Source: Limnohabitans sp.
GTDB taxonomy: Bacteria; Pseudomonadota; Gammaproteobacteria; Burkholderiales; Burkholderiaceae_C
DNA length: 5,388 nt
Direction of reading: 5' to 3'
Assembly (NCBI GenBank): GCA_021731425.1
Contig: JAKFXJ010000169.1
Coordinates: forward strand, 1-5,388
Program-made: the position numbers and the translations under genes
Part shown: positions 1-5,388 of the stretch, piece by piece
Numbering within the stretch: position 1 is the first letter of the stretch
Layout: each line of letters starts with the position of its first letter
Notes under the pieces: model-generated
What the model saw: only the letters and a program-made list of their open reading frames with translations
Told to the model about the DNA's origin: nothing
Database searches by the model: none

Positions 1-1
1 C

Positions 2-547
2 GTGGCCAAGTTGGCCCCAGGGTTTTTGCCGGAGTTTTCTGCCCTGGCTTTTGGCTTTGGCTTGCTGGCCACGCTGGCCTGGGCTTGGTTGGTCAAGTGG
101 CGCATTGGCAGCCACCGCGCTGCGCTCTGGAAGAGCATGATCTTGCCCGCCTCTGGCGCGGTGCTGTGCTGGCTGCTGCTCATGAGCCTGTGGTTGCCCT
201 TGCTCAACTTTGCCCGCAGCTACGGCCCCACGGTGCAAAAAGTGCAAGTCGTGACCGGTACCGCCTCATGCTTGCAATACGCCGGCATCAGCCAGGCACA
301 GGGCGCGGCTTTGTTGTTTCATGCGCAGGTGCGCCTGCAAGCGGCCACCACGCCCAGTGCCGAGTGTCCTTGGCTGGTCATGGACGAGAAAAATCTGCCC
401 TTGTTGGAAGACCGCCTCCAGGACCTGGGCTGGACGCTTGAAGCGACCGCTGCCCGACTGGGGGAGCGCAGCGACCGCCTGATGATCTTCCGACCCGCGC
501 AGCCGATCCAAGACACACCCGCCTTGCTAGAACCGGCCAAGAACTGA
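2..547 (+). CDS. GT39/ArnT-like membrane glycosyltransferase, C-terminal part (5' end outside window)
   Basis: This is the last 181 codons of a polytopic inner-membrane glycosyltransferase. Two strongly hydrophobic segments are visible (about residues 11-31 and 46-69 of the fragment), followed by a soluble tail of about 110 residues. The tail contains two cysteines (Cys90, Cys122) that could pair if it lies in the periplasm, and a segment CPWLVMDEKN typical of tails I recall from GT39/ArnT-like proteins of Burkholderiales. That family moves a sugar from a polyprenyl-phosphate donor to an envelope acceptor such as lipid A or protein. The catalytic N-terminal loops are not in the window, so donor and acceptor cannot be named. 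The GTG at base 2 is simply the first possible start codon; a start there would leave no catalytic domain, so the frame surely continues upstream. The stop lies 3 bases before the next gene, which implies co-transcription. The family call rests on the tail and topology only. Confidence 0.66.
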   Translation: MAKLAPGFLPEFSALAFGFGLLATLAWAWLVKWRIGSHRAALWKSMILPASGAVLCWLLLMSLWLPLLNFARSYGPTVQKVQVVTGTASCLQYAGISQAQGAALLFHAQVRLQAATTPSAECPWLVMDEKNLPLLEDRLQDLGWTLEATAARLGERSDRLMIFRPAQPIQDTPALLEPAKN

Positions 548-550
548 GCC

Positions 551-1921
551 ATGTCAGAGCTGCGCACCATCGCCCGCCATGCAGGCACCGTGCTGGTCGG
601 GCAGCTGGCGGTCATGGCCTTTGGCGTGGCCGACACGGTGATTGCCGGGCGCTACAGCCCGCATGCGCTGGCTGTGCTGTCCCTGGCCTCCTCCATCTAC
701 ATCAGCATTTATGTGGCGCTCAACGGCATGCTGCAAGCCCTACTGCCGGTGTGGGCCGAGCTGCATGGCGGCAACCGACACGCTGAAATCGGGCGCTCAG
801 TGCGCCAAGCGCTTTACATTTCGGCGGGCGCAGCGGCCCTGGGCATCACCGGCTTGTGGTTCCCCGATCCTTGGCTGTCCTGGACCCAAGTGCCCACCGA
901 ACTGTGGCCCGATGTGCGAGCCTATTTGCGCGTGTTGGCCCTGGCGCTGGTGCCTTCCTTGCTCTTTCGCATGTACAGCACGCTCAACCAAAGCTTGGGC
1001 TACCCGCGCTTGGTGACCTGGCTGCAAGCGGGAGCGCTGTTGGTGAAAATTCCTTTGTCGGTGCTGCTGACCTTTGGCGCAGGCGATGTGCCCGGCATGG
1101 GCGTGGTGGGCTGCGCTTGGGCCACGCTGGCCGTCAACAGCTTGATGATGTTCACCGGGTTATGGCTTTTGCGCACGCAAGACATTTACCGCCCCTATAG
1201 GCTGTGGCGTCTGCCCGAAAAACCCCAGTGGTCGGTGCTGCAACACTTTTTGCGCTTGGGCGTGCCCGCTGGCTTGTCCATCATGGTGGAGGTCACGTCC
1301 TTTACTTTGATGGCCTTGTTCATTGCCCGCTTGGGCGCTGTGGCATCGGCCAGCCATCAGATTGCAGCCAGCCTGGCCTCGGTGCTGTACATGGTGCCTC
1401 TGGCCCTGGGCATCGCCAGCAGCGCCCGCACGGGTTACTGGTTGGGCGCTGGCCAACCCCACCGCGCCCGGCAAGCGGCGGGGCTGGGCATCAGCCTGGC
1501 CATCGGCACGGCGGTGCTGTGCGCTGCGGCCTTGCTGCTGGGCCGCGAGGCGATCGCCCACGCCTTCACCAACGACCGGGTGGTGGCCCAAACCGCCATG
1601 GTCTGGCTGGCCTGGGTAGCGGTCTACCACCTGGCCGATGCGGTGCAAGCGGTCTGCGCATTTTTGCTGCGCTGCTACCGCATCACCATCGCGCCACTGC
1701 TCATCTACACCGCCTTTTTGTGGGGCTTTGGCCTGTATGGCGGCTACCTGTGGGCCTACGAAGATTCAGTGCTGAGCGGCTGGCTGCAGTGGACCGGCCG
1801 CCCGGCGGTAGACACCTTCTGGATCAGCAGCAGCCTGGCCTTGGCTGCGGTGTCGGTGCTGTTTGCGGTGCTGATGTGGCGGGTGTCTCGGCCTGTGCAC
1901 CTCCCAAGCGTCGTTGATTAA
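551..1921 (+). CDS. MATE-family (MOP superfamily) membrane transporter
   Basis: This 456-residue protein has about 12 hydrophobic segments (roughly residues 11-33, 40-65, 88-104, 124-142, 155-176, 184-208, 236-259, 268-292, 310-330, 346-372, 378-400, 424-444), the usual size and topology of MATE exporters. The first helix carries the family pattern GQLAVMAFGVADTVIAGR. The start of the second half repeats it with GVPAGLSIMVE, where Glu247 sits at the position of the conserved acidic residue of the C-terminal lobe. MATE proteins export cationic drugs or metabolites using H+ or Na+ gradients, and the related MOP flippases move lipid-linked sugars. The ATG at 551 follows the upstream TGA by 3 bases with no strong Shine-Dalgarno sequence, suggesting translational coupling to the glycosyltransferase. 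This context leaves open a role in moving an envelope precursor instead of a drug. The substrate cannot be read from the sequence. The last residues after the final helix are short and hydrophilic. Confidence 0.9.
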   Translation: MSELRTIARHAGTVLVGQLAVMAFGVADTVIAGRYSPHALAVLSLASSIYISIYVALNGMLQALLPVWAELHGGNRHAEIGRSVRQALYISAGAAALGITGLWFPDPWLSWTQVPTELWPDVRAYLRVLALALVPSLLFRMYSTLNQSLGYPRLVTWLQAGALLVKIPLSVLLTFGAGDVPGMGVVGCAWATLAVNSLMMFTGLWLLRTQDIYRPYRLWRLPEKPQWSVLQHFLRLGVPAGLSIMVEVTSFTLMALFIARLGAVASASHQIAASLASVLYMVPLALGIASSARTGYWLGAGQPHRARQAAGLGISLAIGTAVLCAAALLLGREAIAHAFTNDRVVAQTAMVWLAWVAVYHLADAVQAVCAFLLRCYRITIAPLLIYTAFLWGFGLYGGYLWAYEDSVLSGWLQWTGRPAVDTFWISSSLALAAVSVLFAVLMWRVSRPVHLPSVVD

Positions 1922-1971
1922 GACTCTCTGCAGGGAATGCGGTCATCAAGGATTCACAAAACACAATGACA

Positions 1972-1998
1972 GTGGGGTTTTTGATATTTTGAACCGCC
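1972..1998 (+). promoter_or_regulatory. Possible extended -10 promoter for ppk2
   Basis: The 77-base gap after the MATE gene contains TGATATTTT at 1982-1990, which fits an extended -10 (TG, one base, then TATTTT; 4 of 6 matches to TATAAT). No good -35 box lies 16-18 bases upstream. Transcription would begin near 1997, immediately before the ppk2 ATG at 1999. No Shine-Dalgarno sequence is seen between 1985 and 1998, which fits a leaderless or nearly leaderless message. I see no terminator hairpin after the MATE gene, so read-through from the upstream operon is also possible. Confidence 0.3.
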
Positions 1999-2907
1999 AT
2001 GACAACCCCGAACGCCATCGACGAAGCCCAAATGCGCCAGCTGCGCGAAGACCTGCTGGACAGCATGGATGAAGAACTGGAATTGGAGCTCGATGACCGC
2101 TGGGGCACCGATGCTGCCACCAACGCGGCCCAAGCCGGCGAGCGCATCCGCTACTTTCGTGAACTGTTGCGCTTGCAGTCCGAGCTGGTGATGCTGCAGG
2201 ACTGGGTGGTCAAAACCGGCCACCGCATGGTCATCCTGTTTGAGGGCCGCGATGCTGCGGGCAAAGGCGGCGTGATCAAACGCATCACCCAGCGCCTGAA
2301 CCCGCGTGTGTGCCGCGTGGCCGCCCTGCCCGCGCCCAACGACCGCGAGAAAACCCAGTGGTACTTTCAGCGCTACATCTCTCACCTTCCCGCTGCGGGC
2401 GAGATCGTGTTGTTTGACCGCAGCTGGTACAACCGCGCGGGCGTTGAAAAAGTCATGGGCTTTTGCAGCGAAGAGGAATACGAAGAGTTTTTCCGCTCTG
2501 TGCCCGAGTTCGAAAAAATGCTGGTGCGCAGCGGCATCCAACTGGTCAAGTACTGGTTTTCGATCACAGATGACGAGCAACATGCTCGCTTTTTAGGCCG
2601 CATCCACGACCCGCTCAAGCAGTGGAAGCTCAGCCCCATGGACCTGGAAAGCCGCCGCCGTTGGGAAGACTACACCCGTGCCAAAGAAACCATGATCGAA
2701 CGCACCCACATCCCCGAAGCGCCATGGTGGGTGGTTCAAGCCGTGGACAAGAAAAAAGCCCGACTCAACTGCATTGACCACTTGCTCAGCCAAGTGCCCT
2801 ACCACGAGGTCGAACACCCCCAAGTGGAACTGCCCGGGCGGGTGCGCAACCCGGACTACATCCGTCATCCGGTACCTGCAGAGATGATCGTGCCCGAGAA
2901 ATACTGA
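1999..2907 (+). CDS. ppk2: Polyphosphate kinase 2 (PPK2 family, class I-like)
   Basis: This 302-residue cytosolic enzyme transfers phosphate between inorganic polyphosphate and nucleotides; class I members mainly make nucleoside triphosphates from diphosphates, or the reverse. All core motifs are present: Walker A GRDAAGKGG at 83-91, Walker B IVLFDRSWYNR at 136-146 with Asp140, and a basic lid WKLSPMDLESRRRWEDYTRA at 209-228. The GRDAAGKGG form and the MDLESRRRWEDYTRAKE lid match the single-domain PA0141-like class I group as I recall it; class assignment is inference. An acidic N-terminal stretch (residues 24-33) precedes the kinase core. The length is normal for the family and no key residue is missing. 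The ATG at 1999 has no visible Shine-Dalgarno sequence. An in-frame ATG at 2032 is an alternative start that would drop 11 residues without touching the core. The gene ends at its own terminator and is convergent with psd. Confidence 0.95.
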   Translation: MTTPNAIDEAQMRQLREDLLDSMDEELELELDDRWGTDAATNAAQAGERIRYFRELLRLQSELVMLQDWVVKTGHRMVILFEGRDAAGKGGVIKRITQRLNPRVCRVAALPAPNDREKTQWYFQRYISHLPAAGEIVLFDRSWYNRAGVEKVMGFCSEEEYEEFFRSVPEFEKMLVRSGIQLVKYWFSITDDEQHARFLGRIHDPLKQWKLSPMDLESRRRWEDYTRAKETMIERTHIPEAPWWVVQAVDKKKARLNCIDHLLSQVPYHEVEHPQVELPGRVRNPDYIRHPVPAEMIVPEKY

Positions 2908-2925
2908 ACGCTCGTCCCCCAGATC

Positions 2926-2954
2926 AACAGGCCCGCATAACGGGCCTGTTTTTT
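2926..2954 (+). terminator. Intrinsic terminator of ppk2
   Basis: CAGGCCCG at 2928-2935 pairs perfectly with CGGGCCTG at 2941-2948 across a 5-base loop, with two further A-T pairs at the base (2926-2927 with 2949-2950). Six T residues follow (2949-2954). This is a classic rho-independent terminator 18 bases after the ppk2 stop. Read from the minus strand the hairpin is not followed by a T run, so it probably does not stop transcription of the convergent psd gene efficiently. Confidence 0.93.
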
Positions 2955-2972
2955 CTTGACCGTTGGCAATCT

Positions 2973-3851
2973 TCAAGTGATCTTGAGAAAGGCTTGGCCC
3001 ATGCGAATCTGCGCACCGGGCGCAATGCCCTCAGCCAAGGCAAAGCCCGGCGGTACAAACACCAAAATGGTCGAGCCATGCTCGAACCAGCCCATTTCCT
3101 GGCCCTTCACATAGGCCGCATCACAAGGCATTTCGTTCGGGCCTTGGTAGCGCAAATTCAGTAACACATCGACCGCATGAAAACGCATGCTGGCCACCAA
3201 AACAGCCGCCACTGGCACGATCAAAAAGGGCACACCCTCTTGCGTTTTCATGTGCAGCACCGCCCGTTCGTTTTTGCAAAACAACTCTTGCACGCGCTTC
3301 AAGGCCACAGGGTTCACATTCCAAGTGTCACCCGAGATGTAGGTCACATGCTGCAGTTGCACATCGTGTGGCGCATGAAAGCGGTGGTACATGCTGCTGG
3401 TCAGGCGCAGAGTGATGTAGGTTCCCCCTTCCAGCGCGGCAGGCCAATGCTGGCAACGCTCTGAGGTGCCCAGCAAGGTCTGCAGCTGGTAAGGAAAACC
3501 TTTGGCCTGAAACACTTGGCCCTGCGTGATGGTGCCGCAAGCCCCCACGATGGCGTCACAAGGCGATGTCATGAACGCAGGGTCTGGGTTGACGACCCGC
3601 GCCCCAGGCACCAATTCACGGGTGAAACAAGCGTGCAAGCTGTCAAATGTTTTGAGCTTGGCATCGCTCAAATCCAGATCACTGAACCAACCCCACACCA
3701 CCATCGATGACTTCACGACCCAGGGGTGTTTGATTTGACTCCACCACCCCATGAAGCGGGTCAGGGTGATGCGCGGGATGCGGTTGGTGAGCAAAAAATT
3801 CAGGTCTTCTTGCAGCATCCACTTTTGGAAATGTTGGCGAATCTTCATCAT
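2973..3851 (-). CDS. psd: Phosphatidylserine decarboxylase proenzyme, long form
   Basis: This membrane-associated pyruvoyl enzyme converts phosphatidylserine to phosphatidylethanolamine. The family is made as a proenzyme that cuts itself within a GST motif and turns the serine into the pyruvoyl group. Numbered from the ATG at 3851 (292 residues), the triad is visible: Asp99 in SPCDAIVG, His159 in YHRFHAPHD, and Ser260 in FEHGST, which would leave a C-terminal alpha chain of about 33 residues. The residue before GST is His, where E. coli has Leu. The length is close to the E. coli-type enzyme (322 residues) and well above the short form of roughly 210-220 residues. The frame also opens at a TTG (3863), but that codon has no ribosome site. 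The ATG has a weak GAG seven bases upstream, so it is preferred; the ATG at 3848 is also possible. It is divergent from the aminotransferase and convergent with ppk2. No pssA gene is adjacent in this window. Confidence 0.94.
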   Translation of the reverse strand: MMKIRQHFQKWMLQEDLNFLLTNRIPRITLTRFMGWWSQIKHPWVVKSSMVVWGWFSDLDLSDAKLKTFDSLHACFTRELVPGARVVNPDPAFMTSPCDAIVGACGTITQGQVFQAKGFPYQLQTLLGTSERCQHWPAALEGGTYITLRLTSSMYHRFHAPHDVQLQHVTYISGDTWNVNPVALKRVQELFCKNERAVLHMKTQEGVPFLIVPVAAVLVASMRFHAVDVLLNLRYQGPNEMPCDAAYVKGQEMGWFEHGSTILVFVPPGFALAEGIAPGAQIRMGQAFLKIT

Positions 3852-3891
3852 GTTGTCACTCAATTTGAATAAAAAGAAATTTTGTTGTCAC
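3851..3891. repeat. Exact 9-base direct repeat TGTTGTCAC, 32 bases apart
   Basis: TGTTGTCAC occurs at 3851-3859 and again at 3883-3891 on the same strand. The centre-to-centre distance of 32 bases is close to three turns of B-DNA, so proteins bound to both copies would face the same side. The first copy overlaps the psd start codon by one base and covers its upstream region; the second directly abuts the aminotransferase Shine-Dalgarno sequence. This suits an operator, but no known regulator site is recognised. Confidence 0.4.
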
Positions 3892-3903
3892 AAGGAGATT
3901 GCA
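3852..3903. promoter_or_regulatory. Divergent intergenic region between psd and the aminotransferase
   Basis: These 52 bases separate the psd ATG (minus strand) from the aminotransferase GTG (plus strand) and are clearly richer in A and T than the flanking genes. Promoters for both directions must lie here or inside the beginnings of the genes. A TTGTCA at 3853-3858 could act as a plus-strand -35 box, but the sequence 16-18 bases further on (around AGAAAT/AAATTT) is a weak -10. On the minus strand TTGTGA (3893-3888) is followed 16 bases later by TATTCA, also weak. I cannot choose a promoter with confidence. The small size means binding at one promoter would probably affect the other. Confidence 0.35.
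3892..3897 (+). promoter_or_regulatory. Strong ribosome binding site that sets the aminotransferase start
   Basis: AAGGAG lies 6 bases before the GTG at 3904, the ideal distance. It is the only good Shine-Dalgarno sequence upstream of the open frame and therefore favours GTG 3904 over the in-frame ATG at 3850, which overlaps the psd start codon on the other strand, and over the ATG at 3751 inside psd. Confidence 0.85.
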
Positions 3904-5340
3904 GTGAACCCCACTTGGATCAGTTTGGGCGTCCTGGCCGCTTTGGCCCCGAGCCTGCATCGGCGCATTCAACTCTCCCGGGCCAAACACCGCTCTTTGG
4001 CAGGCCACTCGCGCATGGCCAAGCGACTGGCCCGCTGGCTGCCGGGTTACAGCTTCGACGAGGCTGAGTTTTTTGGCTGTGATGGCGCTCCGAGCGACAT
4101 TCAGGCGCAACGCCGTGCGGCATTTTTTACTTTGGCCAATACGCTGCAAACTCGGCACCGCCTGAGCATCGAGGCCACTGCTGCAGCACGCGAGAACATC
4201 TCGGACATGCAATTTGTCTCGGCCTACCGCGTGCCCTTCCAGTTCAGCCCGGTGGTGCGCGAGCACCTGAAAGTCGGCTCGTTTTGGGAGTCGGCCCAAG
4301 GCGTGCATGTCACAGACCTCGACGGCCAAAAGTTTTACGACCTCACAGGCTCTTATGGCGTGAACGTGTTTGGTGCCGACTTTTACAAACGCACCATGGC
4401 CGAGGGCATGGCCCGAACGCAAGCGCTGGGGCCAGTTCTGGGCTCTTACCACTCTGTGGTGGCTGACAATGCCAACCGCCTCAAAGCCATTTCCGGATTG
4501 GATGAGGTGTCGTTCCACATGTCGGGAACCGAAGCCGTGATGCAGGCCGTGCGGCTGGCCCGCTACCACACACGCCGCAAAAACATTGTGCGTTTTTGCG
4601 GGGCTTATCACGGCTGGTGGGAGGACGTGCAACCTGGCCCCGGTAACCCCATGCCCCCGCGCGAGACCTACACCCTGAGTGATATGAGTGAGCGCAGCTT
4701 GCAAGTGTTGCGCACCCGCAAAGACATCGCCTGTGTGCTGATCAACCCCCTGCAGGCCTTGCACACGAATGCCAACGCGCCGGGCGACTCGACCTTGGTC
4801 GACAGCAGCCGCCGTGCCGCTTACGACCGCGCGGCCTACACCGCTTGGCTCCAAGCCTTGCGCCAAGTCTGCACCGAACGCGGCATTGCCCTGATTTTTG
4901 ACGAAGTGTTTTTGGGCTTCCGGTTGGCTGCAGGTGGTGCACAAGCCTACTTTGGCGTGCAGGCCGATTTGGTCACCTATGGCAAAACACTGGGAGGTGG
5001 TTTTCCAGTGGGTGTGGTGTGCGGCAAGCGCGAATGGATGCGCCGCTTCAATGAAAAACACCCTGCCGACATCTGCTTTGCTCGTGGCACCTTCAACGCG
5101 CACCCTGCCGTCATGGGTGCCATGTCGGCATTTTTGGAGCAGTTGGAAACCCCTGAAGTCCAAGTCATTTACGAGGGTCTGGACGAACGCTGGAATGCCC
5201 GTGCTGCGCTGTTCAACAGCACCATGCAAGCGCATGGTTTGCCTTTGCAGGCGGCCAACATGTCGAGCGTATGGACACTCTTTTACACGCAACCCAGCCG
5301 GTACAACTGGATGCTGCAGTACTACCTCAGGCTGCATTGA
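3904..5340 (+). CDS. Class-III PLP aminotransferase (glutamate-1-semialdehyde aminomutase-like) with N-terminal extension, apparently interrupted by TGA
   Basis: From GTG 3904 the product is 478 residues. The region from about residue 115 on is a class-III (fold type I) PLP enzyme: MSGTEA at 206-211 for cofactor phosphate binding, AYHGWWED at 234-241, LIFDEVFLGFR at 330-340 with the PLP-contacting Asp333, and Schiff-base Lys361 in TYGKTLGGGFPVG. These resemble glutamate-1-semialdehyde aminomutase (HemL), but HemL is about 430 residues. The roughly 110-residue leader here, which starts with a short hydrophobic stretch (WISLGVLAALAP) and then a very basic segment (SLHRRIQ through RMAKRLARWLPGY), is not part of it. 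I therefore doubt a role in heme synthesis; the substrate is unknown. The frame stops at TGA 5338-5340, but the next 16 codons in the same frame still look like this protein, so the C-terminus is probably missing. It is divergent from psd, which suggests, but does not prove, a link to lipid or amino-group metabolism. Confidence 0.88.
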   Translation: MNPTWISLGVLAALAPSLHRRIQLSRAKHRSLAGHSRMAKRLARWLPGYSFDEAEFFGCDGAPSDIQAQRRAAFFTLANTLQTRHRLSIEATAAARENISDMQFVSAYRVPFQFSPVVREHLKVGSFWESAQGVHVTDLDGQKFYDLTGSYGVNVFGADFYKRTMAEGMARTQALGPVLGSYHSVVADNANRLKAISGLDEVSFHMSGTEAVMQAVRLARYHTRRKNIVRFCGAYHGWWEDVQPGPGNPMPPRETYTLSDMSERSLQVLRTRKDIACVLINPLQALHTNANAPGDSTLVDSSRRAAYDRAAYTAWLQALRQVCTERGIALIFDEVFLGFRLAAGGAQAYFGVQADLVTYGKTLGGGFPVGVVCGKREWMRRFNEKHPADICFARGTFNAHPAVMGAMSAFLEQLETPEVQVIYEGLDERWNARAALFNSTMQAHGLPLQAANMSSVWTLFYTQPSRYNWMLQYYLRLH

Positions 5341-5388
5341 TTGGCGCTCAGTTGGGTGGGGACGGGCCGTTTGATCTTCAGTCTCAAC
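5341..5388 (+). other. In-frame continuation of the aminotransferase beyond the TGA (runs off the window)
   Basis: All 16 codons after the TGA are sense codons in the same frame and give LALSWVGTGRLIFSLN. A hydrophobic strand with a G-R-L-I-F-S pattern shortly before the end is what the C-terminal small domain of class-III aminotransferases usually contains, and I expect a further 30 or so residues beyond the window. Third positions remain mostly G or C, as in the coding region. The alternative, that this is ordinary intergenic DNA, is less convincing but cannot be excluded from 48 bases. Confidence 0.6.

Noticed and set aside
1160..1917. Long alternative frames inside the MATE gene (plus 1204-1917, minus 1160-1648)
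   Set aside because: Their translations are low-complexity Arg/Gly/Ala/His/Gln-rich strings with no domain signal; the MATE frame explains the region fully.
1922..1998. Terminator or small RNA between the MATE gene and ppk2
   Set aside because: No stem of useful length precedes the T-rich stretches; CTGCAG near 1928 is only a 6-base palindrome.
1954..2583. Minus-strand open frame of 209 codons over ppk2
   Set aside because: It is antisense to clear PPK2 motifs and has no family features or credible ribosome site.
3751..3903. Aminotransferase starting at ATG 3751 or ATG 3850
   Set aside because: These starts would lie inside or on the start of psd on the other strand and lack a Shine-Dalgarno sequence. 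The added residues do not resemble the family, while GTG 3904 has AAGGAG at ideal spacing.
3856..5337. Open frame of 493 codons on the minus strand covering the whole aminotransferase gene
   Set aside because: It is a shadow of the GC-rich plus-strand gene: its translation is rich in His, Ala, Gly and Val without recognisable motifs, while the plus strand has complete PLP-enzyme motifs and a strong ribosome site.
5338..5388. TGA as selenocysteine or as a reassigned sense codon (glycine or tryptophan code)
   Set aside because: Three other genes in the window end in TGA at sensible positions and Trp is written TGG throughout. I see no convincing SECIS-like hairpin directly after the TGA, and this enzyme family is not known to me to contain selenocysteine.

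Overview
The window looks like a piece of a GC-rich proteobacterial chromosome. Protein style and codon use suggest a betaproteobacterium of the order Burkholderiales, perhaps Comamonadaceae; this is an impression from recalled homologues, not a search result. It holds five protein-coding genes and almost no free space. I see no RNA genes, insertion sequences, CRISPR arrays or phage genes, and no intergenic gap longer than about 80 bases.

Layout: (1) 1-547, plus strand, is the 3' part of a membrane glycosyltransferase of the GT39/ArnT-like type. (2) 551-1921, plus strand, is a MATE/MOP-superfamily membrane transporter that starts 3 bases after the glycosyltransferase stop, so the two are very likely one operon. 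(3) 1999-2907, plus strand, is a PPK2-family polyphosphate kinase, followed by a clear intrinsic terminator (2926-2954). (4) 2973-3851, minus strand, is a long-form phosphatidylserine decarboxylase, convergent with ppk2. (5) 3904-5340, plus strand, is a class-III PLP-dependent aminotransferase resembling glutamate-1-semialdehyde aminomutase. It carries about 110 extra N-terminal residues and is divergent from the decarboxylase across a 52-base AT-rich gap that contains an exact 9-base direct repeat.

The most noteworthy observation is at the right edge. The aminotransferase frame is closed by TGA at 5338-5340, but the same frame stays open to the window end and reads like the missing C-terminus of the family (LALSWVGTGRLIFSLN). 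The gene therefore seems to be cut by an in-frame nonsense codon, through mutation, sequence error or, less likely, readthrough. Three other genes here also end in TGA, which argues against a changed genetic code.

Functionally, several of the genes touch the cell envelope: lipid-linked sugar transfer, membrane export or flipping, and phosphatidylethanolamine synthesis. The polyphosphate kinase belongs to energy and phosphate metabolism. I find no proof of a new system. The divergent decarboxylase/aminotransferase pair is the most plausible place for undescribed biology.
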